Assembly (NCBI GenBank): GCA_026214975.1
Contig: CM047808.1
Span: forward strand, 66,118,583 to 66,182,582
Direction: 5' to 3'
DNA length: 64,000 bases
Source of the DNA: Gentiana macrophylla
Taxonomy: Eukaryota; Streptophyta; Magnoliopsida; Gentianales; Gentianaceae
Shown: positions 32,900 through 44,759 of the stretch, piece after piece
Layout of the letters: every line of letters begins with the position of its first letter
Position numbering within the stretch: the stretch's first letter is position 1
Made by a program: the position numbers and the translations under genes
The notes under the pieces: generated by a model
Databases searched by the model: none
What the model was told of the DNA's origin: nothing
The model's input: only the letters and a program-made list of their open reading frames with translations

Positions 32900-34565
32900 T
32901 GTTTGACATATTTTAGTTTTAATGATGAGTGCCAGACTAGCTGTTATAGGGCGAAGGCAAAAAAATATCTAGAATGAATGTATAGGTTTACTGGAGTTTG
33001 ATCTTTATATAGGTTTGCTCAAACAAGCACTGCAAAGAGGTCGGCTGACTTGTTCAGCAAACCTATCTGGTTTAGGTGTTCATAGTGTCTAGGATCTGCT
33101 GAAGACTGAAGGCTGAGGGCTCAAACTTTGTAATGAGGCAAAAAGTTCAAACATAATTTTGAAGATTTATAAGCCAAGGATATGGGATCAGAATTTAGGA
33201 AAGTCTATGATGGCCTAAACTGATCACATATACCTTGTATTGAATGTCCAAGTTCCAATAAGAAAATGTTATGATTGGGACTTAGTTACACTTAAAATGG
33301 TGCACTCTAACTCGCACAATCAAAAGCTAGATTAGAAGAAGTCACCGGTGAGTGTTAACCAAGAACACAACAAACCTTAAGTCACCGACCAAATATATAC
33401 ATCAGTAAACTCATGAACCATACATCTACTGAGTGTATATATATCATATTAATCTATTTCATGTATTATTTTTGGAAGATTAAATGGATAGGATGAATAT
33501 CAAACATTGGATTAGTGAGTTAATCAATGGTAGAGATTGATGGAACGTTGTAAGAATTTCAAAGCCAAATCAAGATGGAAATAAAACATTGGATGATATT
33601 CATGCATCTGGAAGGACCAACGACAACGATATAGAGTACAATAGAGGAATTTCAAGGAATAATCTGAAAATCCTATAACGGTCAGATTTGAAATTCAAAT
33701 TCAAGCGTATGATTTTCACCAATAAATAAGACCTCTAGAATGAAATCAAACACCGAACTTACTAGCAATCAAGAGCATTACACCCTACTGAACTGAGCAT
33801 TCATACTGATCTAGAATTCTCTTTAAGTGTTATTGCAATCAAGTATCATCTAGTATCAACACTTTGAGATCTTACTCTATTGATCTTATCATCCTAATCA
33901 AATGTTTGCTGAAGCAGAATCACTTTCTTGATTCAACCCCTTCATTTCAAAAAGAAACATGAAGATAGAGAAGCGTTGCTGAGTGTCGGGAACTGTTGTT
34001 TTTGTGGTGGAGCTGGTGAAGAGGCAATCCTACCCATCAAGGACCAGTGGAGTACTTAGGTGCAGCAATCCTACATGTTCTTACTATTCAGTTTGTGAAG
34101 CCATAGTTATTTGTCAAGGACAAACAACTTAGGGACTTTTGTAACATAAACCTCAAAATATTCTAGTGAATTTCCTCCAGCATCACTGGAGAAGAGTGGA
34201 CTGACAGGATTACACCACCTGGAACCACTATAAAATTTGCCTTACTTTACTTTACTGCATTTACATTCTGTAATTTACTTAATTGCATGATATCTATATC
34301 AACCTGCTGATCTAACTACTCAATTCACACACGTTTCTCTACTAAGTATCCAATATTTAGTATCATCTTTTAAAAACAAGTATAAAGACTTAATTTAGTT
34401 ATATTCCGCTGCAATAGATTCACTGTACTCAATAGTCAACAGACTGTTTAAGTTAGTAGACTATTGTCCCTACTGAGTTTATCTTAACTCCGAAAAAGTT
34501 TTAAGTGTTAAGTTTATTCAACCTCCCCCTCTAAACTTAACTAATGCCTTTTCAAGGGACCAACA
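32900..34565 (+). repeat. S1 5' LTR
   Basis: Starts TGTTTGACATATTTTAG...GATGAGTGCCAGAC and ends ...CTTTTCAAGGGACCAACA. It is followed directly by a PBS. It interrupts an antisense copia integrase sequence. Confidence 0.8.
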
Positions 34566-34584
34566 ATTGGTATCGAAGCAGAGC
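34566..34584 (+). other. S1 primer-binding site
   Basis: ATTGGTATCGAAGCAGAGC right after the LTR, of the initiator-Met-tRNA type with a 3-base expansion relative to TGGTATCAGAGC. Confidence 0.75.
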
Positions 34585-34670
34585 TTCTATTCTGAATTAA
34601 TCCAACTTGTTGTGCTTGTGAAAAATCTTTGAAAACTTTTCCCAGTTTTGTTTTAAAAATCTTTTGCACT

Positions 34671-35640
34671 ATGGATAACAACAAGTATGATAGAACCATG
34701 TTGATGTGCTCTTCAGATCGTTTTGATGAATACAAACGTCGTATGCCGGCTTATCTAGCTGCTACACATGATGAAATGATGGATGTGCTAATAGATGGAC
34801 CACTCCAAATCACTAAATTCTTTACTGTTGTTGTTGTAAATCAAATTGTTCCTAAACCAAAGGCAGAGTGGTGTGCTGAAGATAGAAAAAGAGCAAATCT
34901 GTACAACATTTCTATTGATATCATTTACAAAACCTTGGACAGAAATATGTACACGAAAGTGAAAGATTGCAAGACTGCCAAAGACATGTGGGAGAAGCTA
35001 CAACTGATCTGTTAAAGCACAAATGCTATGACGATGAATAAGATTGTTGTGGCCTACCAGAAATTCCAAGAAGTCCACTGAAACCATTGAACAAATGGAA
35101 TCATAATTTAATGCTATTTTGGATGAACGCACCCTGCAGAGTGTGGAGTACACTAATGAAGAGATCAACACAATAATTTTGAAAACATTACCATCAAAAG
35201 AAATCTGGAAGATGAAAGTCACCACAATGGAAGAATCCAGGAGACTTCAAGGGGAGGATACTTTCAAGTTATTTTCATATTTCAAAGCATATAAATTTAG
35301 TGCAGATCTCATTGCAATTGATGAAAAAGAAGTACCAAATACTACAACACTGGCTGCTACACACAAGGAAGAATCGTCAACTGATCATGATGATGAACTG
35401 GATGATATGCAAGAAAAAATAGCATTGATGTCCAAAAGAATAAGAATGATGAAGTTTGGAAGAGAGTCTCCGAAGAATTATGGCAAGAAAGAAAATGAGA
35501 AAAATGAGGAACCGAAGAAGGATGATGATTATCTATACTTCAACTGGAAAAAGCCTAGATATTTCAAACCTGACTATCCTGTGCTAGCTTCAATTGCAAA
35601 AATCCTGGACACTTCAAACCTGACTATCAATACATGCTGA
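34671..35640 (+). pseudogene. S1 gag
   Basis: Likely start MDNNKYDRTMLMC at 34671, giving a UBN2-type copia gag (FDEYKRRMPAYLAATHDEMMDVL, WEKLQ). The frame ends at 35013-35015 and reopens at 35119-35640 (KTLPSKEIWKMKVTTMEE, then a Lys/Glu-rich linker). The zinc-knuckle site near 35530-35580 reads YFNWKKPRYFKPDYP in the open frame: all four metal ligands are replaced, mostly by changes a G-to-A or C-to-T step can explain. A second knuckle (FNCKNPGHFKPDY, about 35590) survives in another frame. Confidence 0.8.
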
Positions 35641-37262
35641 GACAAACATGTCATGAGAGAGACACCTAGGAAAGCACTAGTTGGTGGTGATGAATTTGGC
35701 TATGAAGTGGAGTTTGTAAAAGGTCAATGGGAAATGAATCGATGACAATGCTCACATAGCACACATGGATGACACATAGGTGGTATACAACATCAATCCA
35801 ATAACACTCCTATTTTGAAAATGAATGTTCATCTACTGGTGGTTCCAATCCTAAGAATTCTGATATGGAAGAGCATCTAGATACCCACTTTAATCAACTG
35901 AGGATAATACAATCTGTTTATGAGATTATGAAGGCAGAAAGAGAAACACTCCAAGCAGAAATTCATAGTTTGCATGCTGAATTAAGAATTCTCAAAGGCA
36001 AGGAAATTGATTATGAAAAAAATCAGCATAAGCCTGCTGCACCAGCAGTACCAACTTAATCCATGGCACAATCTAGTTCCACAACTACATTCAAATTTGA
36101 AAATCATTATGGTGATAGAAGATGCCTTAGATTTGACACGCAATAGACTTCTAAAGATGGATCAAGTAAGGCTGCTAAACCTAGTACCAAAATTGGTCCT
36201 TAGTTTGTAGTCATGCAAGATCCAACACCCTGCAAAGGTTCTTGAACCAAGAAAGTCTGAGAGAATGCTTCAAAGAAGCAAAATCAGAAGTCTAAAAGGA
36301 CATCATTACCTGACAAGGGTAGGCATGCTGCACCTTCTAGACATGCTGATAACAGAGTTGCTACAAGATCTGTAGGACCACAGAAGGCTAATCCTAGATC
36401 AGCCAAGAACCAATAATATCCTAAGAATAATAATGTCAAACCTAATAATGATAATCATTCAAGGGATACTTATCTCAATGGGAAAGGTAGAGTGTTCCCT
36501 GCTGATGAAGATTGGGATATTCCTGCCCCTGCTGTTAGAAACAAGAAGTTTAACCATAATGCTAAGGCAAGATCTCAGCAGTGGAATCAGCCGAGGACTC
36601 AATAGAGACGTCAACCGAGGACTAAGCAGAGGCCTTAACAGAGACCACAATACATGGCATTTCCTAATAGACAACAACCTTATGGTTATGCTGATGCATT
36701 TAACCATAAAAATCACTTTAAACAACACTATGTACCAAAAGGTCAGAAACCATATATGAATGCTACACAATCCATCACTAGATACTATAAAAATGTGGCA
36801 TACATATATGAACAAAAGTGCAATACTTTTCAAATAAGACCTTATGGAAATTTGCCAGGGGTTGTGCTTACCACTGACCACCATGGACCCAAACAGGTTT
36901 GGGTACTTAAAACACATTAAATTTGTTTTGTAGGGTGTCTGGTATTTTGATAGTAGATGTTTCAAACACATGTCAAAGAGAAAACACTGTTTTGTGGATT
37001 TGGTTGCCAAGGATGGACCAAATGTCAACTTTGGAAACAAGGATAAACATTGTTACACAAGTGGATATGGCATACTAGTTAAGAATTGTCTTACAATCAA
37101 GAATGTTGCATATGTTGAAGGGCTAGACTACAACCTGCTGAGCACCAGTAAATTTTGTGATATGGGTTACAGAGTCACTTTTTACACGGATCATTGCATT
37201 GTCTTAATAGAGATGGCACATGAAGCTGTACTTGCTGGAAGGAGACAATAGAATATGTACAT
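35641..37262 (+). pseudogene. S1 gag-pol spacer and protease
   Basis: Highly degraded. A coiled-coil-like piece lies at 35865-36059 (MKAERETLQAEIHSLHAELRIL). A basic Asn/Arg/Gln-rich linker follows (about 36240-36650). The protease region near 36940 reads WYFDSRCFKHMSKRKH, where the catalytic D-S-G is now D-S-R. Downstream, NVNFGNKDK...GYGIL and NVAYVEGLDYNLLSTSKFCDMGYRVTF (36970-37251) fit a Sirevirus protease/pre-integrase linker. Confidence 0.7.
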
Positions 37263-38390
37263 TGTAGACTGGACATCTGTTGTACCAGAAACCTATCTCA
37301 TTGTACATACAAAATCAGAACACAATTGGTTATGGCATAAGAAGTTGAATCATCTAAACTTTGATGATATCAATTAGTTGGTGAAAAAGAAACCGGTGAT
37401 ATGTCTACCTGAGATCGCAAACAAGAAGGATGGCATATGTGATGGTTGTCAGCAAGGAAAGCAGACTAAAGCTAGTTTCAAGATACCAACAAACATAACG
37501 TGAAAGAAGTACACTCTGGTAGTGGAGGATGATTATCAAGATACACTTGGGTAATCTTTATGAACATTAAAAGTGAAACACTTCAAAAGATGCCTTAACT
37601 TTTGAAAAGGTTACAGAATGAGAAAAGTGTTACAGTAGTAAAAATAAGATCACATAAGGGTACCAAGTTCCTAAACAAAGTCATTAGAAAATATTGTGAG
37701 CAGAATGGTGTGCTGCATCAACTAGTAGCCACTAGAACCCCTCAGCAGAATGGGGTTCCTAAAAGAAGAAATAGGACTTTGAAGGAAGCAGGCATGACAA
37801 TGATCAATGAGGCAAAGTTACCTGAAAGATATTGGGATTAAGCAATCAATACAACAAGTTATACACAGAATAGGCATTCTATAAACAAAAATATTGACAA
37901 GACACCTTATGAAGTTCAGAATGGAAGAAAGCCAAACATATCATGCTTTCATCCATTTGGGAGTAAATGTTTTATCTTGAATCATAAGGAACAACAGAAG
38001 AATTTTCAATCAAAATCTGATGAAGCAATTTTCTTGGGTTACTCTTCAGTCAGCAAGACTTTGAGGGTGCTAAACAAAAGAACACTTGAACATGAAGAAT
38101 ATATACAAGTTGTGTTTGATGAACCAAAGTTCACTAGGATGCAAAATGAAGAAGTTTCAGAAACTACTGTAAATCTATAAATCACATACCCAGAATATGT
38201 GGATATTCTTAGAAATTTAAGTGAAACAATGGTTTCTGGTTCTTGAAGTGAAGGTCTACCCAATGTTGCCCCTATTGAATGATCTTTTAGCACTACTGAT
38301 ACAGCTAAAGGATCTGCTAATCCTCCTACTGAACCAGCAGCAGACCCTCCTGACGATCATGTTCCAGTAAATCAATAAAATAACTATTTA
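37263..38390 (+). pseudogene. S1 integrase
   Basis: The zinc-site part is seen at 37325-37480 (NWLWHKKLNHLNF...CDGCQQGKQTKASF). The core piece at 37602-37841 reads IRSHKGTKFLN where the family has IRSD, so the second catalytic Asp is lost. GVPKRRNRTL stands where GVVERKNRTL is expected, so the catalytic Glu is Lys. The C-terminal part holds FLGYSSVSKTLRVLNKRT (38030-38090). The enzyme is dead at several positions. Confidence 0.78.
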
Positions 38391-40026
38391 TAATGGTTGA
38401 AGTATCACCCTGCTGAACAAGTAATTGGTGATTTACAAAAAGGTGTCAAGACTAGAAGACAACTAGAAGTTATGTTGACATGTTTTATGTCTCAACTGGA
38501 ACCTAATGCTATTGAAAAAGCAATTGCTGATCCTGATTGGATAATTGCTATGCAAGAAGAACTCAATGAGTTTGAAAGAAACCAAGTATGGACACTAGTT
38601 GAAAGGCTTCATCGAGCAAATATCATTGGTACAAAATGGGTTTACAGAAATAAGTTGGATGAATCTAGAACCATTGTTAGAAATAAGCACAGACTAGTTG
38701 CAAAGGGCTTTCACAGGAAGAAGGAACAGACATTGATGAGACATATGACCTAGTTGCAAGATTGGAAGCTGTCAGACGGTTTTTAGCATATGCTTTTACA
38801 AAAACAACAAAGTTTACTAGATGGATGTAAAATGTGCATTACTTAATGGAATTTTGGAAGAAGAGGTTTATGTACAGCAACCTCATGGTTTAAAAGTAGT
38901 AGATCAAGAAGATAAAGTGTATAGACTGAACAAAGCACTTTATGGATTGAAACGAGCACCAAGAGCTTGGTATGAAACCATATCTCAATTCTAGGTGAAT
39001 AATGTTTTTACTAAAGGATCAATTGACAAAAATCTTTTCAGGGTCAATGAAGAAGATAACAATCTATTAGTACAAATATCTATGGATGACATTATATTTG
39101 GTTTTGAAAATGATGTACAATGTGAAACATTTGCTAATCTTATGAAAAGTAAGTTTCAGATGAGTATGATGGGTGAAATGAACAACCTTTTGGGACTACG
39201 TGTTAAGCAAATGGATGATGGAATTTTCATTCATCTAAAAAAGTATCTGAAGGAGAGTTTGTCATGAAGAAGTTTGGTATGGAAAATAGCAATAAAGTTT
39301 CAACTCATATGGGTACAAGCATCAGATTGCATGAAGACAAAGAAGGTAAAGATGTTGATCAGGTTTTATACAGAAGGATGATAGAAAGTCTGTTGTATCT
39401 CACAGCCTGCAGACCTGATATATCCTTCACAGTAGGTGTTTGTGCAAGATTTCAATCAAAACCTAAAGAAAGTCACTTAGCTGCTGTCAAAAGGATACTC
39501 AAGCATCTAAAGGAAACTTTAGGAATAGGGATATGGTATTCAAAATATGGAAGTTTCAAAGTAATTCCTACTCAGATTCTGATTATGCTACATGAAAGAT
39601 TGATAGAAAAAGCACCACAAGAACATGTCAATTAATGTGAAATACACTTGTCTCATGATTCAGCAAGAAACGAAATTCAATAACAACTTCCACTCCTGAA
39701 GCGGAATAGATAGCTGCTAGAAGTTGTTGTGCACAAGTCTTATGGCTAAGACAACAATTAAGGGACTATGGGATTGAGGACAAATAAATTCCCATAATGT
39801 GTGATAACACAAGTGCAATTGCTATAACAAAAAACCTATTTCGCACTCAAAAACCAAACACATTGATATAAGGCATCACTTTATTAGAGATCACGTTGAA
39901 AATAAAGATGTTGTGGTTCTTTACATACCTACTGATGATCAACTTGCAGATATCTTTACAAAGCCTCTGTATAAAGATAGATCTGCTATGTTGATCACTG
40001 AACATGGCATCATCAAGGTTTTATGA
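38391..40026 (+). pseudogene. S1 reverse transcriptase and RNase H
   Basis: RT starts with AIADPDWIIAMQEELNEFERNQVWTLV and KWVYRNKLDE (38520-38660). [23 protein letters not shown] (38820) and [16 protein letters not shown] (38930) follow. The active site is SMDDIIFG (39081-39104), in place of the usual YVDD. A stop lies at 38993-38995. RNase H is seen as AEA.IAA and CDNTSAIAITKN (39690-39830) with stops. The end TDDQLADIFTKPLYKDRS...HGIIKVL and TGA at 40024-40026 is the typical Sirevirus pol terminus. Confidence 0.85.
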
Positions 40027-40051
40027 CTTGCTGATGGTCAGCAGAGCATTG

Positions 40052-40245
40052 GAAGTCACCAAAAGGACTAGTCTTTGCCCTGCGGGGTGCGCTCACTTGG
40101 CAGATTAGTCATTGGTATCAAAATTCCTAAATGCTCTTAAAGATTGAACAATTGAGCAAATGAAGTTGCAAAGGGGATTGGTCTTTGTTTTGCTTGGTGA
40201 GCTCACTTGGCTGATAAGTCATTGGTATTAAACTTCATCTTGTAC
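40052..40245 (+). repeat. Diverged 110-bp tandem repeat after pol
   Basis: Unit 1 (about 40052-40145) and unit 2 (about 40162-40245) share GAAGT, ACTAGTCTTTG / ATTGGTCTTTG, GAGCTCACTTGGC / GCGCTCACTTGGC and TTAGTCATTGGTAT / TAAGTCATTGGTAT. They lie between the pol stop and the env-like region and look noncoding. The remaining stretch to 40587 shows nothing else that I can name. Confidence 0.7.
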
Positions 40246-40587
40246 TATCAATTGGACAATTCTATATGTTGAACTAGCTGGATGGAAATGTGAAGATCAG
40301 CTGGGTATTCAAGACAACAACAGACTTTACCCCTACTTAAGCATGTCAGTAGAGTCTTTACATAATTAGTTTACAGAAACTTCAATCAGCTTAAAAAGTC
40401 TGACATTAATGAAAGTCAACAAATAAAGTTAATGGATTTTAATCCTATATTTATTACAGCTGTTACAAGGATATAACATTTTGTTACATTTGTGGTGTTA
40501 TGTATTGGGACACATGGCTTTTTCTTATTGGTTTCCACTTGTTCGTGCATTGGGAAGTGTAGGTACTACAGTACGTGCCTGGAGAGT

Positions 40588-40720
40588 TTACACCTACTAC
40601 AACCTATATATTATAGAGTATATGCAGAAGAATATCATTAAATCCTCCTCAAACACTCAAGAATTTGGCATATATTCTTGGCATTTATCTTCTCGTTTCT
40701 CTCAAAATCGAGAAGAAACA
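40588..40720 (+). promoter_or_regulatory. Putative internal promoter of the S1 env-like ORF, copy 1
   Basis: CCTATATATTATAG gives a TATA box at about 40605, 116 bp before the ATG at 40721. The same arrangement occurs at 42253 (115 bp) and, antisense, at 63708 (99 bp). The leader contains CTCAAACACTCAAG and a TTCTCGTTTCTCTCAAAA pyrimidine stretch. Confidence 0.45.
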
Positions 40721-40924
40721 ATGTCTGCTGATGATATTTATCTCGGCTCTAGTCAAAGTGTTCATGGTTATGTTAAGGATGCTAGAAAAGGAGAACTTGC
40801 AGTTAATCTTGGAAGAAGAATACGAAAGTATGAAGGTCTGCAAAATGTATTGAACATTAGACTACAAACAATCACATACAGAAATGTGTGTGATTTTTGG
40901 AGGAATATGGTTATAATATTATAG
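40721..40924 (+). pseudogene. S1 env-like ORF N-terminus, copy 1 (truncated)
   Basis: Starts MSADDIYLGSSQSVHGYV and runs to CDFWRNMVI. It is cut at about 40916, where an antisense LTR-like block begins, and ends at a TAG a few codons on. A second copy of the same 329-bp region starts at 42234. The FW(R/E)NM motif is shared with the antisense copy at 63292-63609. Function unknown. Confidence 0.6.
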
Positions 40925-42233
40925 TAAGATGGGGGTGAATGACTTTACTGGAGTTTCAAAAACTTTTCTTATTTTAAAAGCTTTTGGGCAGCGGATAAGT
41001 CCCTTCTTAAAAGTTGTTTCAAAGAAGTTCAAGCACACAGAGAGTACAAATAAAATGCAGTAAAGAAATGTTGTAAAGTAAAGTGCAGAAAGTAAATAAA
41101 CACAAAGGTTATAGTGGTTCAGGGTGGTGTAATCCCTTAATCCACTCTTCTCATATGATTATTGGAGGAATTCACTATTGTCATTCACCAATACAATAGT
41201 TATGATTATCCTTGGCTACACAAGATTCACAATCTCAAGACTATAACTCCCTGGCTACAAAAGCTTCAGTGACTCAGTCTTCAAGGGTGCAATTCCTTCT
41301 CAGACAATCTGATTCAATTGCTTCAGTTTGTTGTGAATTGGATTCATAGAGGGATGATCAGACTCAGTACTTGATGTGGATTTAATGCTCTGTTCTCTGA
41401 GTTTGATCTGCTAGATTTATCTTTTCTGTTCAAAAAGAAGGCTTGTGAAATTGACAGAGTTTCAGCACTTTGATTTATATGCGTGTGTTTTTCTTGTTGT
41501 TGTATTTTTGTCAATGCCTTCTATTTATAACCTTGATTTCCTTGATTGAAAAATTTGTTCATTGGATATTTTAATTCTCAGAATCATCCTTGATTCTGGC
41601 CAGATTTAATCCTCCTTGAATTTGGTGATCCGGATTTTCTTCAAACGCTCATCATAAAATCCGTCCTTGATTGATTCTGCATTAATTGTTGATCTTTGAT
41701 TTTATTATATTGCAGATATCTTGAGTATCATATTTGAGTTACTTTCCAGTTCAAATCATTACATCACCATTGAGATACTCTTCACTGTTTTTCCTTTAGT
41801 CAGCCGGTAAAACTTTCTCTTAGCCGGTTTTATGTTTTTCCTTCTTCATTGTTTTTTGATATCCAATGTATATTTGTACTTCACTCATCCTTGATTTTGG
41901 TGAGATTAGAGTACACCATATGAAAGAAATAGATTCCATCACTTGTAAAAAGTCATATACTTACCCAAGGTCATCACAGAATTCCTTGGTTGTAAGTCAG
42001 TCCATAGGTCTTCACTTTATTTAGCTGGTTCCGTCAATGTCTTCAATGAACTCCTTCAAAGTCTTTACTGAGCCGTCCTACCATTCTGTTACAGTGCTTG
42101 TCTGACTGAACTTATAAAACATGTCAGACTTCTAAGTAACGCCTATACAAAAATTACTGCTCTTTTAGACATATTTCAGGCTTGGTATAATAGCTAGTAT
42201 GGCCATCATAAAAACAATAAAATGTTCCTAAAA
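40917..42233 (-). repeat. Antisense Sirevirus-like LTR-derived block
   Basis: On the plus strand it has the same order of blocks as the other antisense LTRs: GATGGGGGTGAATGACTTTA (cf. AGAGGGGGGTGAATAAACTTG), a GCAGCGGATAAGT block, TTATAGTGGTTC.GGGTGGTGTAATCC...CCACTCTTC, and an end ACAATAAAATGTTCC. Both terminal regions are eroded, no TG/CA or target duplication is clear, and it seems a different subfamily from the 43000 copy. Confidence 0.55.
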
Positions 42234-42367
42234 ATTTACACCCACTACAACCTATATATTACATAGTATATGCAGAAAAATATCATTACATTCTCCTCAA
42301 ACACTCAAGCTTTGGCGTACATTCTTGGCATTTATCTTCTCGTTTCTCTCAAAATTCAGAAGCAAAA

Positions 42368-42999
42368 ATGTCTAATATGATAATTATCTCAGCTCTAACG
42401 AAAGTTTTTTTGGTTATGTTAAGGATACTGGAAATGGAGAACTTGCAGTTTATCTTGGAAGAAGGATACGGCAGTATGAAGGTCTAGATAATGTATTGAA
42501 CATCAGACTATAAACAATCTCATACAGAAATGTGTGTGATTTCTGGAGGAATATGGTTATAAAACCAAACACAGAAGAATTTAAAACCATAGTTCATGGT
42601 GAGGAGATTCTAGTTTCTTCTGATTTGTTAGGAGATGCTTTTGGGTTTGCAGAAGGAAATGAAACCCCAACAAATCTGGGTAATCTGGAATTGGCAAGGA
42701 TAGCATTTGTTGAACCTATCAACACTGACCGGATGAACAAGCATCTCTGGAAATCAATGTTAAGTATATTTCATATGATTATAACCTGCTGTGCAAAAAC
42801 ATTGCCATAAATTTGCTAGGTTTAGTTGGCAGTTATGATACTCTATTAGTGCCAAATATTGACTTGATAGTAACCATTTCAAGGAGCATGAAGTTTGATT
42901 GGGCTGGATTCTTCATACATTACATGAAGAACGTAATGATTGACGAAAGAGAAACAATCAAGAAAAAATCAAGGAAAATGTGCCAGTCAAATATCTTGG
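42368..42999 (+). pseudogene. S1 env-like ORF, copy 2, N-terminal part
   Basis: Starts at ATG 42368, with early stops and frame changes. The open piece 42532-42810 has CDFWRNMVI...FKTIVHGEEILVSSDLLGDAFGFAEGNE. A further piece from 42813 has LVGSYDTLLVPNIDLIV. The pattern VHGxxIxVxxDxxxDAFxF is shared with the antisense copy at the right end (VHGQKIFVNEDIIDAFWF), which makes it a real conserved domain. It is cut at 42999 by a solo LTR. Not a recognised enzyme. Confidence 0.65.
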
Positions 43000-44754
43000 T
43001 GTTGGTCCCTTGGAAAGGATAACACAAGTTTAGAGGGGGGGGTGAATAAACTTGTCACAAAAAACTAGATTAATTAACAATTAAGGTTCAGTTTTAACTT
43101 GTGTGGCGTTTAGCTGACAAAGCTAAGTCTAAGTCAAACTGACTTATACAAAACTTAGTCAACCGGCAGCGGATATAAGTTTTCTCCTTTATCTGGATCT
43201 TGTTGATTCTGTATAAAAAAGCTGAATTCTGGTGAATGTCAGTTTGTGAACTGTGTATGCTTATAACAATCATTTTCAGTATGCTGTATAAACAATAATA
43301 ACTGTTGTAAGGTAAATAACAGAATTTAAATACGTAAAGTAAGTAGAGAAATAATTATAGTGGTTCCAGGTGGTGTAAATCAGTCCACTCTTCCACTGTG
43401 ATGTAGGAGGAAAATTCCACTAGAAGTCCTTGTGGTACGCTTTTAAAAAAGTCCTAAATGATAGTCCTTGACTAATGCCTAGTGTCACTATCTAAACAAC
43501 TAGAGAACATGTTGGATTGCTTGCTCTTCAACCTGCTTGAGCCACTTTGGTCCTTAGAGGGTTGTATTGCCTCTTCACGACTCACACCACAAACACAGAT
43601 CTGAGAATTGCAAATGTCGAAGCTGTCCTCTGGCAACTTCTTGACCGGATTGCTTCATGGTCTAAACATTTGATTGAGAATCAAAGTTAGGTGAGAATCA
43701 ATAAATTGATTTTTCTTGTGGTTCTTCAAAGTGTCGAAATCTGGATATGATCGATGTAACTTGAACTCTTGAAGAAATTCCAAATATGACCTTGTTGAGG
43801 CGGATATTGATAGCAATTCTCTTGAACTAGACTTATGCACAAAAATGCTTGTAATCTTGTTAATCTGGTGTTTGATCCTTGGTGCAAAGTCCTCTATTTA
43901 TAGTGTGAGGTCCAAAGTTTATCTTTCTTGAATTTGAATTGTATCAATGTCCATATTTTCAGATCTCAGGTGTCAGTGACCATTCTGATATGTCAGTTCT
44001 TCATCTAATAAAAATCCTTGATTTACAACATTTGAATGTACTTTCCGTTGCTTGGATGGATGACTATAAAACTGAGTTTCCTAATCAGTTTTATACTGAG
44101 TGTCTCAGTTTTCAGTTTGTTAATTGGCTTAGAGCATTTCTTGAGTTTTACTCTTCTTCAAAATTTCAAGATTACACTATTTATCGATTTTATGCGGCTG
44201 AATCAGATTACACCATTCCTTTTAGAGATCATCTAAGATATCATTGTCCTTATGATACTTAGGTCTCGGCCATCACAGACTTACCTGAATCCTAACTTTA
44301 CAGTCTCGGCTTAAAGTCCTCATAACTGAGTTTGAACCCTCACTTCTTCAATCTTCCTTAACTGATTCTATGTCCCTCAGTTCTTCAAATACTGAGTCTA
44401 TTCCCTCAGCCTTCAGTTTTAGATAAGTCAATCGAGTCTGTGTCCCTCAGCGAACTTACCTTCTTCAGTTCTGAGTGAGCTTCAGTTTTAGTAGTACATC
44501 TTCATTCTTAATGTTACGTTCCCGTTATCTAGATGATTTACAGTTTTCAATTTTACGACACTTCTATCTATTATAGTGCTTGTCAAATATAACCTATAAA
44601 ATTTTCAGTCTCTAGTAAATCCTATACATTCAGTTCTAGACATCTTTTAGCTTTCCACTATAACAGCTACTTTCAGTACTTCATCAATGGGGTGTAAAGA
44701 AACATGTTCTTGAATAAGATGAATCGTCATCAAAACTAAATTTTATTCCCAACA
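43000..44754 (-). repeat. Antisense solo LTR with perfect target duplication
   Basis: 1755 bp from TGTTGGTCCCTT (43000) to ...CCCAACA (44754), flanked by CTTGG on both sides (42995-42999 and 44755-44759). TATAAATA on the minus strand lies at 43895-43902. A full element inserted here and was later reduced to one LTR by recombination between its LTRs. The open 107-aa plus-strand frame inside it has no coding support. Confidence 0.9.
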
Positions 44755-44759
44755 CTTGG

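Larger units (their letters stand above)
40588..42562. repeat. 329-bp direct repeat flanking an inverted LTR-like block
   Basis: 40588-40916 and 42234-42562 are copies of the same TATA-leader-ORF start region (from TTTACACC to ATGGTTATAA), moderately diverged. They bracket the block at 40917-42233. The repeat is far too long for a target duplication, so unequal exchange or recombination between two elements is more likely. Confidence 0.75.

Noticed and set aside
40917..42233. An LTR-derived block considered as a simple solo LTR
   Set aside because: No TG/CA ends or 5-bp duplication found, and the flanks are a 329-bp repeat, so it is reported only as LTR-derived.
43939..44262. 107-aa plus-strand open frame
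   Set aside because: It lies wholly inside the antisense solo LTR at 43000-44754, in a region that is broken in the sister LTR at 45675-47423.
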